Origin: Methanolobus profundi
GTDB taxonomy: Archaea; Halobacteriota; Methanosarcinia; Methanosarcinales; Methanosarcinaceae
Reading direction: 5' to 3'
NCBI RefSeq assembly: GCF_900114835.1
Contig: NZ_FOUJ01000006.1
Location: forward strand, 80,048 to 144,047
Length of the DNA stretch: 64,000 nt
The translations under genes and the position numbers were made by a program. The notes under the pieces were generated by a model. That model was not told the origin of the DNA. It did no database searches and worked only from the letters and a program-made list of their open reading frames with translations. The stretch's first letter is position 1, and every line of letters begins with the position of its first letter. Below are positions 55,801 through 64,000 of this stretch, piece by piece.

Positions 55801-57684
55801 AAAAGATATCAGTTCATTTTCTCTGCCATACTGTGTACCAACTGAAGTTATAACAGGATGAGAATTGGTATTCTCTACTGTGATCGTCATTGTCTTTGAA
55901 TCGGTGAACTCACCATCGGAAACATTGAAGAGGACAGTATAGATACCGCTATCATGTAAACCGGTTCCCCAGGTAAAGACGTTGTCTGTGATATCTCCGA
56001 AGGTCACGTTCTTTCCAAAGGTCAGTTCATCATCATCAATATCTGTGGCATTAAGCTCAATGGTAACTGTTCCAAGTTCACTTACTGTGACATCCGGTAT
56101 CACTTCAAGAACCGGTGCAGAGTTAGTATGTGAAACATAGATTGCCACCGTTCCACTTGTATTGAGCTCTGAATCATTAACAGTGAAAGTAACCTGATAG
56201 GTGCCTTCGTCACTATAACCGGAGGTCCATGAGAAGATACCGTTGTCCAGTGAACCGAAGGTAACATCCTTTGAGTAAACAAGCGCATCGCCATCAGGGT
56301 CTGAAGCATTAAGATCAAGGAGAAGGGTGGCTCCTTCGGCAACGCTTGCGCTTGAGGGAATAGAGAGGATTGGAGCATGATTCACGTCCTTTACTGTTAC
56401 GGCCATTGTTCCTGAATCAGACAGAAGACCATCGCTTACATAGAAGGTCAGGGAATATAGACCCTGATCACCGTCGGATGTGGTCCAGATGAACTCACCT
56501 GTGAAATTGTCAAATGTTGCATTATCAGGCAACCCGATGACTGAATAGTTAACCGGTTCCTTATCAGGATCAGAACCTGAGACAAAGAAAGACAACGTTG
56601 AACCTTCATCGACCTCCCTATTACCTATGGGATCCAGTACAGGAGGACGGTTGATATTGAAAACCTCAATTATTATGATCTCCGAGTCGCTCAGGCCATT
56701 TGCAGAAGCTATGAACTCTACGGAGTAAGTACCTGCATCCTCGTGATCTGTGACCCACCGGAACTCACCTGTGACATTATCAAGAGTGGAGTCATCTGGC
56801 AGATCAGATGATGAGTACTCTACAGGGTCACCTTCCTGATCAATGGCATTTATGGTGAAATAAAGTGTCTGGTTCTCATTAACTGACTGATTGCCTATAG
56901 GTTCCATTTCAGGGGCAGTATCAGTAACAGTAGAGATAACGGTGATATTGGCCTGTGTGTTATCCACAGCATAACCATCGGATACTGAAAAATCAACAGC
57001 ATGTTCCCCTATATCATCTGTAGATGGTATCCATGAGAATGCACCCGTGCTGGAGTTCAGTTCTGATCCCAATGGAAGGTCCTCTGCCCCATATGTAAGA
57101 ACAGCATCATCCTCATCAGATGCCGTTAACTGGAATGAGATAATTGAACCTGTACTTACCATCATGTCAGCGATCTCACCTATAATTGGTGGATAATTCA
57201 CCCTTACAGAGCCATTGGTAACGAACTGAGCAGGATAGGACAGAGTGTCATTCTCAACTGAGACGTTATTTAAGAGAACATCATAGGTTCCCATTGCCAT
57301 TGCTCTGAAAAATAGATCAGCCACATGAGTTTTCTCATCTGTGATGATATTCACAGAGCTGAGCGACATATTGGCAAAACCTGTTGAATTGTTGAGATAG
57401 TATGCCAGTTGAAACCCTGATAATGTATCATTTACCTCAATATCATCTATCTGCAAAGAAGCGTTATTGAAATTGATATCCAGGGAAAGTGATCTCATAC
57501 CTGTAGCGTTCTCAACGAACAGCGGCAAGAAGAACGAAGTATTGTTATTGGTAACCGTGCTGCCCATTATGACAGTCTCATTTGAATATGCACTTGAGAC
57601 CACAGGGACGAGTATTATCAACAGAACGATGCTTTTCAAAATAAAGTATAGATTGCTATGTTTGTCAGACCCACCGGGAAACAT
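49801..57684 (-). CDS. Giant surface protein with 24 cadherin/He_PIG-like repeats and PGF-pre-PGF domain
   Basis: 2627 residues. Residues about 13-32 form a signal peptide. About 35-160 looks like a cohesin-type beta-sandwich (FLPLFVENATGMRSLSLDI). I count 24 repeats of ~89 residues over about 161-2298, each opening VNRPPVLxxIGNxxVDE and carrying DPDGD-type calcium-site residues, FTWTPGYDDSGTY and VSDGxLSDSET. A Ser/Gly linker leads to a PGF-pre-PGF domain (about 2325-2475, ending TPGFSPFAIVSTG). A membrane helix (about 2530-2550) and a 77-residue charged helical tail end the protein. It should be an extended calcium-stiffened fibre anchored in the membrane, for adhesion or S-layer structure. 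GGGGGTAAGG precedes the ATG. Confidence 0.9.
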   Translation of the reverse strand: MFPGGSDKHSNLYFILKSIVLLIILVPVVSSAYSNETVIMGSTVTNNNTSFFLPLFVENATGMRSLSLDINFNNASLQIDDIEVNDTLSGFQLAYYLNNSTGFANMSLSSVNIITDEKTHVADLFFRAMAMGTYDVLLNNVSVENDTLSYPAQFVTNGSVRVNYPPIIGEIADMMVSTGSIISFQLTASDEDDAVLTYGAEDLPLGSELNSSTGAFSWIPSTDDIGEHAVDFSVSDGYAVDNTQANITVISTVTDTAPEMEPIGNQSVNENQTLYFTINAIDQEGDPVEYSSSDLPDDSTLDNVTGEFRWVTDHEDAGTYSVEFIASANGLSDSEIIIIEVFNINRPPVLDPIGNREVDEGSTLSFFVSGSDPDKEPVNYSVIGLPDNATFDNFTGEFIWTTSDGDQGLYSLTFYVSDGLLSDSGTMAVTVKDVNHAPILSIPSSASVAEGATLLLDLNASDPDGDALVYSKDVTFGSLDNGIFSWTSGYSDEGTYQVTFTVNDSELNTSGTVAIYVSHTNSAPVLEVIPDVTVSELGTVTIELNATDIDDDELTFGKNVTFGDITDNVFTWGTGLHDSGIYTVLFNVSDGEFTDSKTMTITVENTNSHPVITSVGTQYGRENELISFTLNASDADNDTLTYTSSPLPDGANLGSTTGIFTWVPDYGQSGTYDIEFSVSDGQASISDTMAITVQDVNRPPVLSLPSSANVAEGDALLLDLNASDPDGNELVYSKDVSFGSLDDGIFSWTPGFSDEGTHQVTFTVNDSELNTSGTVVIYVSNTNSAPVLEEIPDVTISELGTVVIELNATDIDDESLTYTASPLPDGSDLGYTTGVFTWTPGYDQSGIYEIEFTVSDGQASTSDNITITVQDVNAPPILSSIGSRSVNENDTLSITLSATDADNDTLSYFTNASFGSLVDDVFTWTTTYEDSGIYYAEFTVNDGIESDSETVQITVNDVNRPPFIEPISDKVVDEDEELVVLITASDPDGDELFYSKDVAFGNLDNKIFTWTPGFDDNGLYGVNITVSDGYLEYTEFFKIAVGNTNVPPVLGSIGNKEVDEGQLLFFTINATDADPNDVLTYSVSGNPSGSSFDPTTHEFTWTPSYSQAGSYSVVFEVSDGAYIDVELITIVVNDVNLPPVLNSIGNRTVDENSEISFVISGSDPDPDTLSYTVTGAPSGSSFSGITGEFSWTPGYEDSGPHDVTFSVSDGSLSDSETVTITVNDVNRPPELEPIGNKAVAEGSELVFTVSGSDPDDDTVTLEATGVPSGASFDENTGEFSWTPGFDDSGTYSITFTISDGSLSDSETISISVGSVNRAPELNPIGNKSVDENSELRFTVSGTDPDGGTLVYSVEDAPLDVSFDENSGEFIWIPGYEDSGTYDLTFIVSDGFLSDSETVTITVNNVNRAPVLAAIGNKAVAEGSELSFTVSASDPDGDDPVLSAVGVPDDASFDENTGQFTWTTDFDDSGSYSVTFSVSDGSLSDSETISISVGSVNRAPVMGTIGNREVDENSEIVISLSATDPDEDQLVYSISNSPEDASFSSSTGQFRWTPDHESSGIYPVTFTVSDGSLSDSETIFITVNDVNRPPVLDVIGNKVVSEGTELSFTISGSDADLNNLIYTASSVPDGAHFDAYTRKFTWTPDFDDSGTYSVTFTVSDGSLSDSETISISVGSVNRAPELDLIGDRTVYESSELRFTVSGTDPDTGDQLSYSTSVLPDDSTFNANTGEFVWITDFDDSGTYTLTFTVSDGSLSDSETIVITVVHVNREPVLMVTGSRSVDENKALTITLDAVDYDEDTLLYSVTDQPSGSLLDPSNGVFTWTPTYEQAGVYTVTFVVSDGLEEDTEDVEITVNDINRPPVIDLPDNVQVAENSTLVLDLNASDPDEGDILLYSRDVEFGSLNNGVFTWTPGYSDEGTYHVKFTVNDTEFTVSDTVIIDVTNSNSAPVIESISDTLVNELDTVTIELIASDIDDDDELTFTKDVTYGDLADNIFTWTPDVNDSGFHSIVFTVSDGQLTDSTVAKIAVGNTNMPPVIVPPDEQHGKENELLTFTLNASDEDDGDNEILTYAVLHAPSGAAINSSTGVFTWTPTYEQSGNYYVEFTVSDKLYTAVQYVTIDIDDVNRAPVFGQMLVHYVNETETLQISLNASDPDNDELSYSTNSGVGQVIGDIFTWTPGYSDGGDHSINLTVTDGHLTDNTTISVHVNEKNMAPEIDTIGSFSVYENQTLEFSINATDADDDELTYSAGGLPSGASLNASTGLFTWRPGYTQSGLYSVEFRVTDGELNASEAVSIRVYDVDRSTTEDYSGFTTGSSGGSGGGSSSASEDYANVAYKDYSIQYVTQGKEVTFEFPNRENYLEYVKFDALQAAGQITAVIEILKDRSSLVSSSPSGDVYHYINIWVGDVKFNSGNYFSSAQISFKVEKEWLTENNVDPSAIKMYRYSSGAWKELKTSRIGTDSSYYYYKAETPGFSPFAIVSTGSSPVLRNTVPDVEAESTRISYGDESRLNSIDAVSDAEAMNEAVSSSSKPIDLGFFFIGIIGILGIGSVLGYRSRDESVVLSRYYEALHGFLLAVRNAVEWLEYKLSSESREKDYAILSEKWQEMRNADYRAIYERQIAEIKERQKR
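50790..57205 (-). repeat. 24 tandem ~267-bp repeats within the giant surface protein gene
   Basis: Each unit encodes one cadherin/He_PIG-like domain. Nucleotide similarity is high between some units. For example a 38-base segment near 56150 recurs near 55364, 786 bp (three units) away. Units 13-18 show a two-domain higher-order pattern. Confidence 0.85.
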
Positions 57685-57810
57685 GCCTTACCCCCATAAA
57701 GCATTCGCGGAAGAAGGTCGAACCTATCTTCAAAGATACCACTACAAAGAGCGATAGATCTTATGACAGGAACTGCCCACCACCAACTAAAATAAAGTAA
57801 ACATTAATGG

Positions 57811-57820
57811 ATTATAAATT
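57811..57820 (-). promoter_or_regulatory. Probable TATA box of the 2627-residue protein gene
   Basis: The minus strand reads AATTTATAAT about 130 bases before the ATG, implying a ~100-base leader. That leader contains TATCTT-TG-AAGATA, a small hairpin. Confidence 0.4.
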
Positions 57821-57920
57821 TTTTTAATTACAGTGATATAATAATAATTATGTGCTGTATAAAATAATATTGCCTGCGCATTCCACAATCGGAAAAAATA
57901 AAAAAAATGGTAAGAGACAA

Positions 57921-60413
57921 TTATTTCTTCAAACGTCTGTAACGCTTACCATCAGGATTGCCGATCTGCTTGTATAATTCATCATAATGGGATCTGTACT
58001 TGTATCCAATTGCCACAATAGAACCTATGACGCCTATCAACAAGAACAATACAATGGACCTTTTACTTTCCTGTGAAGCTGCGTAGCCACTTTCACCCGT
58101 TGGGATCTCATCATCAATAGACATCATTGTTTCATTTATCTGAGTACTGTTCTCAGACATGGTGATCTCAGATATCTCAGGTGGGATAACTATTGCGAAA
58201 GAGGAGAATCCGGGAGTTTCTGTCTCATAATAGAAATAATCCTCATCCTCGTCAACAAGAGAGGTTTCAAGAGAGTTCCATGAACTGTCAGAATACCTGT
58301 ACAACTCAACAAGTTCCGGATCACGATCATCCGACTCGATCCACGAACGTTCGACCTTGAACTCGATAAGTATGTCAGAGAGAGTGTCCGAAGAGAATTT
58401 CGAATCACCTACCCATATGTTGAGATTCTTATATACGGTTCCAGGAGCAGCCTCATCAACAAGAGAAGAAGTGCCCTTCAGCATTTCGATCATTGCCTTG
58501 ACCTGACCTGCATTGAGCTTTGAAGTGAAACTTATAGAGGTTATGCTGTTAGCCTCTTCCTCAAAAGAGAAGACCGTTTCAGTCTCTCGTATGACAGACT
58601 TGAGGACATAGTCCTTTAATACAATATTCTCATAGAGTTCGCCTGTTGTCATGGACCCGCCGCCTCCACCGCCACTGGAGCTGGAAGTTGTGCTGGTTGA
58701 GGAAGAAGAAGTCTCAGTTACAGTTATGGAAACTGTCTCATAGTCCTCCTGAGAACTGTCACTCACATAGAAACTGACTGAATAATCGCCAATGTCATCA
58801 CTTGAAGGAGTCCATTCAAAGGTTCCTGTATCCTCATCTAAACTGGCATTGACTGGAAGGTCCAGTGCCTTGTATGAGAAGGTTTGACCTTCATCCTCAT
58901 CGGATACAGAAAGAGAGAACTCCAGTTCCTTATCTATGACCGCCTCTCTGGGACTTATGGAATTAAGCTTTGGAGGCATGTTGGAATCAGTGACCGTGAT
59001 CTTTGCCGTTGTACTGTTGCTCAGGATACCATCAGACACGGTATACTCTACAGTGTACACACCTGCATCTGTGTAATCAGTAGTACAAATGAAAGTATTA
59101 CCCCTTACTATACCAAGGCTGCTGTTAGTTGAATATGTAAGAGTATCGCCATCCTGATCAGTTGCACTCATATTGATGTACTGGAGACCATTTTCAATGA
59201 CAGAATAGTCAGCAACAGCATCAATTACAGGAGCACGGTTCACATCATTGACAACTATATCAACTACCTGATATGTTGAATACGTACCATCAGATACTTT
59301 GAATTCAGTTTTGTAACTTCCTGCCTCTTCATAAGAGGGAATCCATGAGATCTGAATAGAATTACTACCCATTGTAACAGTAGGGTCAGATGGAAATCCA
59401 TCCGGGAATGAAAAACTAAGTTTCTTTGTCTTGTCATCAGCAGCTGTAATTTCAAATGAAAGTTCAGAGTTCTCATCTATGGATTGGCTACCTATAGAAT
59501 CCATGACGGGAGCTGAATTGGAATTATCAATCACAATCATTGAGGTGAAACTGTCCGAACCGATTCCATCGCTCACACTGAAAGTCAGTACATACTTTGC
59601 TGCAGAACCTGGTTCAGACCATTGGAACAGTCCTGTATTCTCATCAAATACCGCACCTGCTGGTAAACTACCAACAGAATAAGTGATGTCATCGCCATCA
59701 GCATCGAAACCATTCAGCTGGATGGTGACTGGCGTGTTTTCTGGAACGGAAACATCACTTACAGAATACAATACAGGTGCCCTGTTCACATTTGATACAT
59801 TTATCAAAGCTGTTTGTGTTACGGATGAAGAGCCATCCGTTACACTGAAGACTATTGTATGTTCTCCCTGGTCATCGTAATCTGGTGTCCAGGTGAATAC
59901 ATTTCCCTCAAGAGTGCCAAATGATGCATCCTTTGAGAAGGCAAGGATGTCAGAATCTTCATCAGTTGCTTCAAGTGTTAACTGGACAGGGACGTTCTCG
60001 TCAACCTGAGTATCATCAATAGCAGAGAATACAGGTAAACGATTTGCATTGTTCACGGTTATTGTAATGTATTCCGAATCAATATATGAGCCATCGGAGA
60101 CCACGAACTGTACAAGATAACTGCCTGCCTGATCATAGGTAGGAGTCCATTCGAAGAGACCAGAAGAAGCATCAAGGGTAGCACCAAGAGATGCAATATC
60201 AGGAGAGGAGAAAGTAAGGGTATCGTTCTCGGGATCCTCTGCAGATAAAGTGAAGGTCAGCATACTGTTCTCACTTACAGAACGGTCACCTATTACATCA
60301 AGAACCGGAGTATCAACCAGTGCAGCAAGTGCCGTTGTTTGTGAAAATATGATGATGAACAGAATTATCAAAGTTCTTATTGAAAAAGAGCAAAGGCTTG
60401 AAGTGTCATGCAA
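57921..60413 (-). CDS. Surface protein with six cadherin/He_PIG-like repeats and PGF-pre-PGF domain
   Basis: About 830 residues if started at the TTG at 60413, which begins a good signal peptide (SIRTLIILFIIIFSQTTALA). The frame stays open to 60545, but that stretch is not signal-like. Six ~89-residue repeats follow, opening with TPVLDVIGDRSVSENSML, NRLPVFSAIDDTQVDENVPV and similar. Then come a Ser/Gly linker, a PGF-pre-PGF domain (KDYVLKSVIRETETVFSF; ETPGFSSFAIV), a membrane helix (IVLFLLIGVIGSIVAIGY) and the tail GNPDGKRYRRLKK. The last 13 residues nearly equal those of the next gene. Probably an anchored cell-surface fibre. No ribosome-binding site decides the start. Confidence 0.85.
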   Translation of the reverse strand: MHDTSSLCSFSIRTLIILFIIIFSQTTALAALVDTPVLDVIGDRSVSENSMLTFTLSAEDPENDTLTFSSPDIASLGATLDASSGLFEWTPTYDQAGSYLVQFVVSDGSYIDSEYITITVNNANRLPVFSAIDDTQVDENVPVQLTLEATDEDSDILAFSKDASFGTLEGNVFTWTPDYDDQGEHTIVFSVTDGSSSVTQTALINVSNVNRAPVLYSVSDVSVPENTPVTIQLNGFDADGDDITYSVGSLPAGAVFDENTGLFQWSEPGSAAKYVLTFSVSDGIGSDSFTSMIVIDNSNSAPVMDSIGSQSIDENSELSFEITAADDKTKKLSFSFPDGFPSDPTVTMGSNSIQISWIPSYEEAGSYKTEFKVSDGTYSTYQVVDIVVNDVNRAPVIDAVADYSVIENGLQYINMSATDQDGDTLTYSTNSSLGIVRGNTFICTTDYTDAGVYTVEYTVSDGILSNSTTAKITVTDSNMPPKLNSISPREAVIDKELEFSLSVSDEDEGQTFSYKALDLPVNASLDEDTGTFEWTPSSDDIGDYSVSFYVSDSSQEDYETVSITVTETSSSSTSTTSSSSGGGGGGSMTTGELYENIVLKDYVLKSVIRETETVFSFEEEANSITSISFTSKLNAGQVKAMIEMLKGTSSLVDEAAPGTVYKNLNIWVGDSKFSSDTLSDILIEFKVERSWIESDDRDPELVELYRYSDSSWNSLETSLVDEDEDYFYYETETPGFSSFAIVIPPEISEITMSENSTQINETMMSIDDEIPTGESGYAASQESKRSIVLFLLIGVIGSIVAIGYKYRSHYDELYKQIGNPDGKRYRRLKK

Positions 60414-60581
60414 TTTCCCGTTTTCAACTAACCGGGCAGATCCGTTCCGTATACTATCAAAGATAAAATCCCCTCCATAATCGATTGTACTTTGGTTTCT
60501 GGTCGAGATAAAGTTATTTGAATATAATAAAATAATTATAATCAACTGAGTATGGAACTGCTGGACAAATATAAGTTAACA

Positions 60582-60607
60582 ACAGACCATGGTATTTCAA
60601 GGTCTGT
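60582..60607 (-). terminator. Hairpin after the third repeat-protein gene
   Basis: ACAGACC, twelve bases, GGTCTGT forms a 7-bp stem just past the stop at 60626. The minus strand then reads TGTTAACTTATATTTG, which lacks a clean U-tract and instead contains a possible TATA box (ACTTATATTTG) for the next gene. Confidence 0.4.
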
Positions 60608-60625
60608 CGTAATTACAATATCTAC

Positions 60626-63600
60626 TTATTTCTTCATACGTCTGTAACGCTTACCATCAGGATTTCCAAGCTGCGTCTTCACCTTTTCGTAGTAATCACG
60701 GTTCCTGTAACCTACAAAGCCCATTGCCATGATACCGATAAGTCCTATGACTATCAGGAATGGGAATGATGAACTTTCCTTCTGTGGAAGCTCTGCTCCG
60801 GATTCCAGTGGTGTTTCATCCTCTGTTGACATCATTGGTTCTATATCAACAGATGTTGCTACGATCTCTTCAGCTGATACCTCCTGGGTCATAGTTGATG
60901 GGTCTACGCTTGATATCGCATATGAAGAGAATCCAGGAGTTGTAGAAGTGAAGTAGTAGTAGTACTCATCTTCTCCTGTGACCGCTGTTGGAAGTATATC
61001 CCATTCTCCGCTATTATATCTGCAGAGTGTGATCATAGATACATCGATATTGTTCTCATCGACCCATACCTTGTCCACCTTGAAATTGATCTTACAATCA
61101 TCTATTACGTCATCTGCAAGGTTTGAATCAATGTAGATGTTCATGTTCTTGTAAACATCACCCGGTGCAGCAGAGTCAACCTGTGAGGAAGTATCTTTCA
61201 GCACTTCAACTACTGCCTTGACCTGTCCTGCATTAAGCTCTGAGATGAAGCTCAGGGAAACTATACTGTTATTCTCCTTATAGAAGGAGAAGCTTGTATC
61301 AACCTCTCTTACAACTGATTTCAGATTGTAGTCCTTGAAATCGATATTGTCGAATTCCTCGCCAGAGGTCGCAGCTCCACCGCCGCCTCCACCGCCACCG
61401 GAACTGGAAGAAGTGGTACTGGAAGTAGATGAGGTTGATGTTACAGTGATGGCCACGGTTTGTGAATCTGTGTCTACTCCATCAGTTACGGAGAAGATGA
61501 CCGAATAAGTTCCTGCATCCCCATCTACAGGAGTCCATGTAAAGACACCTGTTGTATTACCCAGAGTTGCATTATCCGGGAGGTTCAGGGCTGAATAATT
61601 CAGATTATCACCATCTACGTCTGATGCTGTGATGGTGAATGTCAGTTCATCCTCTTCCTCTACGCTCTTTGAACCTATGGATGAGAGCACAGGAGGTGCA
61701 TTGACATCATTGATCGTAATTGTGGTCGTTCCTGATGTATTGACCGTTCCATCGGACACTATAAATTCCATATTGTAAATGCCACTGTCACGATAATTCG
61801 TATCCCAGGAATATATATCACCGTTAAGAGTACCAGATGCATTACCAGTATTGTTAATCCACACTGTTATATGATCTTCATCTTCACTATCCGGATCATT
61901 TGCACCGAGAGTTATCGCAAGATATTCATTTTCATTGATAGTATAGCCTGACTGCAGTGAATCAAACACAGGAGCACGATTGACATTCGAGACAACAATA
62001 GGAACTATCATTTTGTCCGAATAGTCCATTCCATCCTCTACTATGAATTCCACATTGTAAGTACCTGATTCATCGTAGGAAGGGGTCCAGCTAAAATTAA
62101 TTCCTGCAGAATTTGAAGATATAATTGCAGTAGAGGGAGCACCGGATACGTAATAAGTCAGTTCATCATCAATATCTGGGTCTATTGCAGTGACAGTGAA
62201 GGAGAGATATTCATTTTCATTAATCGTTTTCTCTTCTACATATTCAAATACAGGTGCATTATTAGTATCATTTACACCAATAACAGCCATCTTTGTATCT
62301 GAAAGAGAACCATCGCTTACAGTGAAATTGATGTAAGTAGTGGTATTCTGATAAATGTAATCAGGGGTCCAAGTGAAGACATTATCATTAAGATCACCAA
62401 GGTTTGAGTCCATAGAGAAGTACAGTGGATAGTCACCGTCAGGATCATTTGCGCTGAGCGTGATAGTAACTTCCTCGGTCTCATTCACTGAGACAGTTGG
62501 TATATAGTCAAGCACAGGAGCACGGTTCACATCATTGACAACTATAGTTACTACAATCTTGTCATCCAATGAAGCATCTTCAACAGTGAACTCAACGAAA
62601 TAGGTTCTTGACTGAGTATAATCAGGCGTCCATTCGAAGTTAGTACCATTCATAGTACCAAAGGTTGCATTTGTAAAGTAGCTGAGAGTGTCTTCATCAG
62701 GGTCAGTTGCACTAATGTTCAGTACAAGTTCTGTACCTTCATAAGCATTCACAGTTCCAAATGCAGGGAACTCTGGTGCTCTGTTCGTATTTGTAACTGT
62801 GATAATGACATACTGAGAAGCAGTATCTTCTCCATCGGACACAGTGAACATTGCAGTTACATCATCAAACCCGGCAGTAGCATTAGTAGTATCATAGTCA
62901 GGGATCCATGAGAACTCACCAGTGGTCTCATTAAGTGTCGCATCTGATGGAAGATTACTCATTGAGTAAATGAGTGTATCATCAGTGTCATCGTCGCTTC
63001 CTACTAGAGTGAATGAGAGTTCCTGACCTTCAGACACCGACTGAGCACCTATTGATGTAAGCTCAGGTGCACGGTTGACATTGTTGACCGTGATAGTGAC
63101 ATTCTCAAGGTCATTACCATTCACAGGGTCTGTAACTATAAAGTCGACATAATGGATTCCACTGGCATCATATCCTGGAGTCCAGGAGAACACACCAGTA
63201 GAAGGATCGAGAGTTGCTCCTGACAGGGATCCAATCATGGAATATGTCAGAGTCTCATTATCAAGGTCAGTTGCATTTAGAGTGAAAGTAAGTGTTTCAG
63301 ACTCATTGACAGACTGAGGACCGACCGCATCAAGAACCGGTTCACGGTTCATATTGTTAACTGTGATCAGTACATTCTCAGTATCATTAGCATTGCTGTC
63401 ATCTGAGACCATGAACTCAATAGAGTGTATTCCCTCATCATCGTAATCTGGAGTCCATGAGAAATCACCGGTCGATGGGTCAAGGGTTGCACCAGCAGGT
63501 TCCCCACTCATTGAATATGTAAGAGGGTCATTATCCGGATCGGTTCCGTTAAGAGTGAATGCAAGCTCCTGACCTTCAAAAACTGACTGTGAACCTATTT

Positions 63601-64000
63601 CTCCAAGAACAGGTGCACTGTTCACATTTGTTACTGTGATCATTACAACCTGATGGTCTACGGAGCCATAACCATCTGATACGGTCAAGTTAACGTAATG
63701 TGTCCCTATATCCTTGTTTTTTGTGGTCCAACTGGCTACACCAGATGATGGATCAATGTCAAAGATATTGAGGTCATCGGATGAGAAGGTCGGACTGTCA
63801 CCATCAGCATCTGTACGATTAGCATCTATAGTTATTGTATCTCCCACATCGACAATGAAAGAGGATGGGACATCAATGATGCTAATTGGATTATTAGGTA
63901 TCTGTACCTTGCTTTCAACACCTGACGAAAGGGTGGAACTGGTAACATTGTAAGCGTAAACTGTGATATTGGACCAGTCATGGGCATTCATACCAACTGT
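60626..64000 (-). CDS. Surface protein with at least nine cadherin/He_PIG-like repeats and PGF-pre-PGF domain (N-terminus off the right edge)
   Basis: At least 1124 residues; the frame is open through the right edge, so the true start is outside the window. Nine repeats of ~90 residues are visible (NSAPVLGEIGSQSVFEGQEL to NAPPVLSSIGSKSVEEEDEL). A Ser/Gly linker and a PGF-pre-PGF domain (KDYNLKSVVREVDTSFSF; TTPGFSSYAIS) follow. A membrane helix (PFLIVIGLIGIMAMGFVGY) and the tail GNPDGKRYRRMKK end the protein. Same architecture as the two genes downstream, so the three probably arose by tandem duplication. Likely an anchored surface fibre. Confidence 0.88.
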   Translation of the reverse strand, partial: TVGMNAHDWSNITVYAYNVTSSTLSSGVESKVQIPNNPISIIDVPSSFIVDVGDTITIDANRTDADGDSPTFSSDDLNIFDIDPSSGVASWTTKNKDIGTHYVNLTVSDGYGSVDHQVVMITVTNVNSAPVLGEIGSQSVFEGQELAFTLNGTDPDNDPLTYSMSGEPAGATLDPSTGDFSWTPDYDDEGIHSIEFMVSDDSNANDTENVLITVNNMNREPVLDAVGPQSVNESETLTFTLNATDLDNETLTYSMIGSLSGATLDPSTGVFSWTPGYDASGIHYVDFIVTDPVNGNDLENVTITVNNVNRAPELTSIGAQSVSEGQELSFTLVGSDDDTDDTLIYSMSNLPSDATLNETTGEFSWIPDYDTTNATAGFDDVTAMFTVSDGEDTASQYVIITVTNTNRAPEFPAFGTVNAYEGTELVLNISATDPDEDTLSYFTNATFGTMNGTNFEWTPDYTQSRTYFVEFTVEDASLDDKIVVTIVVNDVNRAPVLDYIPTVSVNETEEVTITLSANDPDGDYPLYFSMDSNLGDLNDNVFTWTPDYIYQNTTTYINFTVSDGSLSDTKMAVIGVNDTNNAPVFEYVEEKTINENEYLSFTVTAIDPDIDDELTYYVSGAPSTAIISSNSAGINFSWTPSYDESGTYNVEFIVEDGMDYSDKMIVPIVVSNVNRAPVFDSLQSGYTINENEYLAITLGANDPDSEDEDHITVWINNTGNASGTLNGDIYSWDTNYRDSGIYNMEFIVSDGTVNTSGTTTITINDVNAPPVLSSIGSKSVEEEDELTFTITASDVDGDNLNYSALNLPDNATLGNTTGVFTWTPVDGDAGTYSVIFSVTDGVDTDSQTVAITVTSTSSTSSTTSSSSGGGGGGGGAATSGEEFDNIDFKDYNLKSVVREVDTSFSFYKENNSIVSLSFISELNAGQVKAVVEVLKDTSSQVDSAAPGDVYKNMNIYIDSNLADDVIDDCKINFKVDKVWVDENNIDVSMITLCRYNSGEWDILPTAVTGEDEYYYYFTSTTPGFSSYAISSVDPSTMTQEVSAEEIVATSVDIEPMMSTEDETPLESGAELPQKESSSFPFLIVIGLIGIMAMGFVGYRNRDYYEKVKTQLGNPDGKRYRRMKK

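Noticed and set aside
49801..57684. Tandem repeats considered as a CRISPR or satellite array
   Set aside because: The units are ~267 bp, in frame, and translate into consistent calcium-binding domains; there are no short identical repeats with unique spacers.

Overview
The window looks like a piece of a methanogenic archaeon chromosome, most probably from the Methanosarcinales (Methanolobus, Methanococcoides or a relative). That placement is inferred from gene content: an archaeal class I CCA-adding enzyme, two ADP-dependent sugar kinases, an indolepyruvate:ferredoxin oxidoreductase, an ADP-forming acyl-CoA synthetase, PEF-CTERM and PGF-pre-PGF surface proteins, a NosD-type beta-helix protein and a MEDS-domain (DcmR-type) sensor kinase. 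Archaeal TATA boxes and Shine-Dalgarno sites of the GGAGGTGATCA type precede many genes. I see no rRNA, tRNA, CRISPR array, transposase or phage structural gene.

Layout. 1-2.4 kb: a minus-strand operon of unassigned function (two paralogous DUF2589-like proteins, a coiled-coil protein with two PASTA domains, a partial small protein). 2.6-8.7 kb: a secreted VWA protein and a second secreted protein, both with PEF-CTERM tails, flank iorAB and a divergent RMD1/DUF155-like membrane protein. A decayed copy of the iorA leader lies beyond the latter. 9.1-13.1 kb: proA-proB and cca. 13.1-16.9 kb: a DNA glycosylase/lyase in an operon with two ADP-dependent sugar kinases. 16.9-22.4 kb: argC, two exported WD40-like proteins, then a CBS-domain gene with argJ. 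22.6-26.4 kb: a NosD-like surface protein. 26.5-30.5 kb: a small exported protein, an Acr3 arsenite exporter, a 430-base intergenic stretch that may encode a structured RNA, a DUF2148 iron-sulfur protein and a CobW-type GTPase. 30.6-41 kb: two very large cytoplasmic sensor histidine kinases flank a PQQ-dehydrogenase-like protein and a small regulatory operon. 41-49.7 kb: metabolic genes (nucleoside deoxyribosyltransferase, AMMECR1, phosphoglycerate kinase, iron-sulfur flavoprotein, acetyl-CoA synthetase, a P-loop/DRTGG protein and ADP-forming acyl-CoA synthetase). 49.8-64 kb: three tandem giant surface proteins built from cadherin/He_PIG-like repeats. The last runs off the right edge.

How the parts fit. 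The metabolic genes cover upper sugar phosphorylation (ADP-dependent kinases), lower glycolysis/gluconeogenesis (pgk), acetate to acetyl-CoA interconversion by two chemistries (AMP-forming and ADP-forming), 2-oxoacid oxidation (ior), and proline and arginine synthesis. A large share of the window, about a third, encodes exported cell-surface proteins with repeat architectures (VWA, WD40, beta-helix, cadherin-like). The least understood parts are the DUF2589-like/PASTA operon, the structured intergenic region at 28.4-28.8 kb, and the evolution of the giant repeat proteins.
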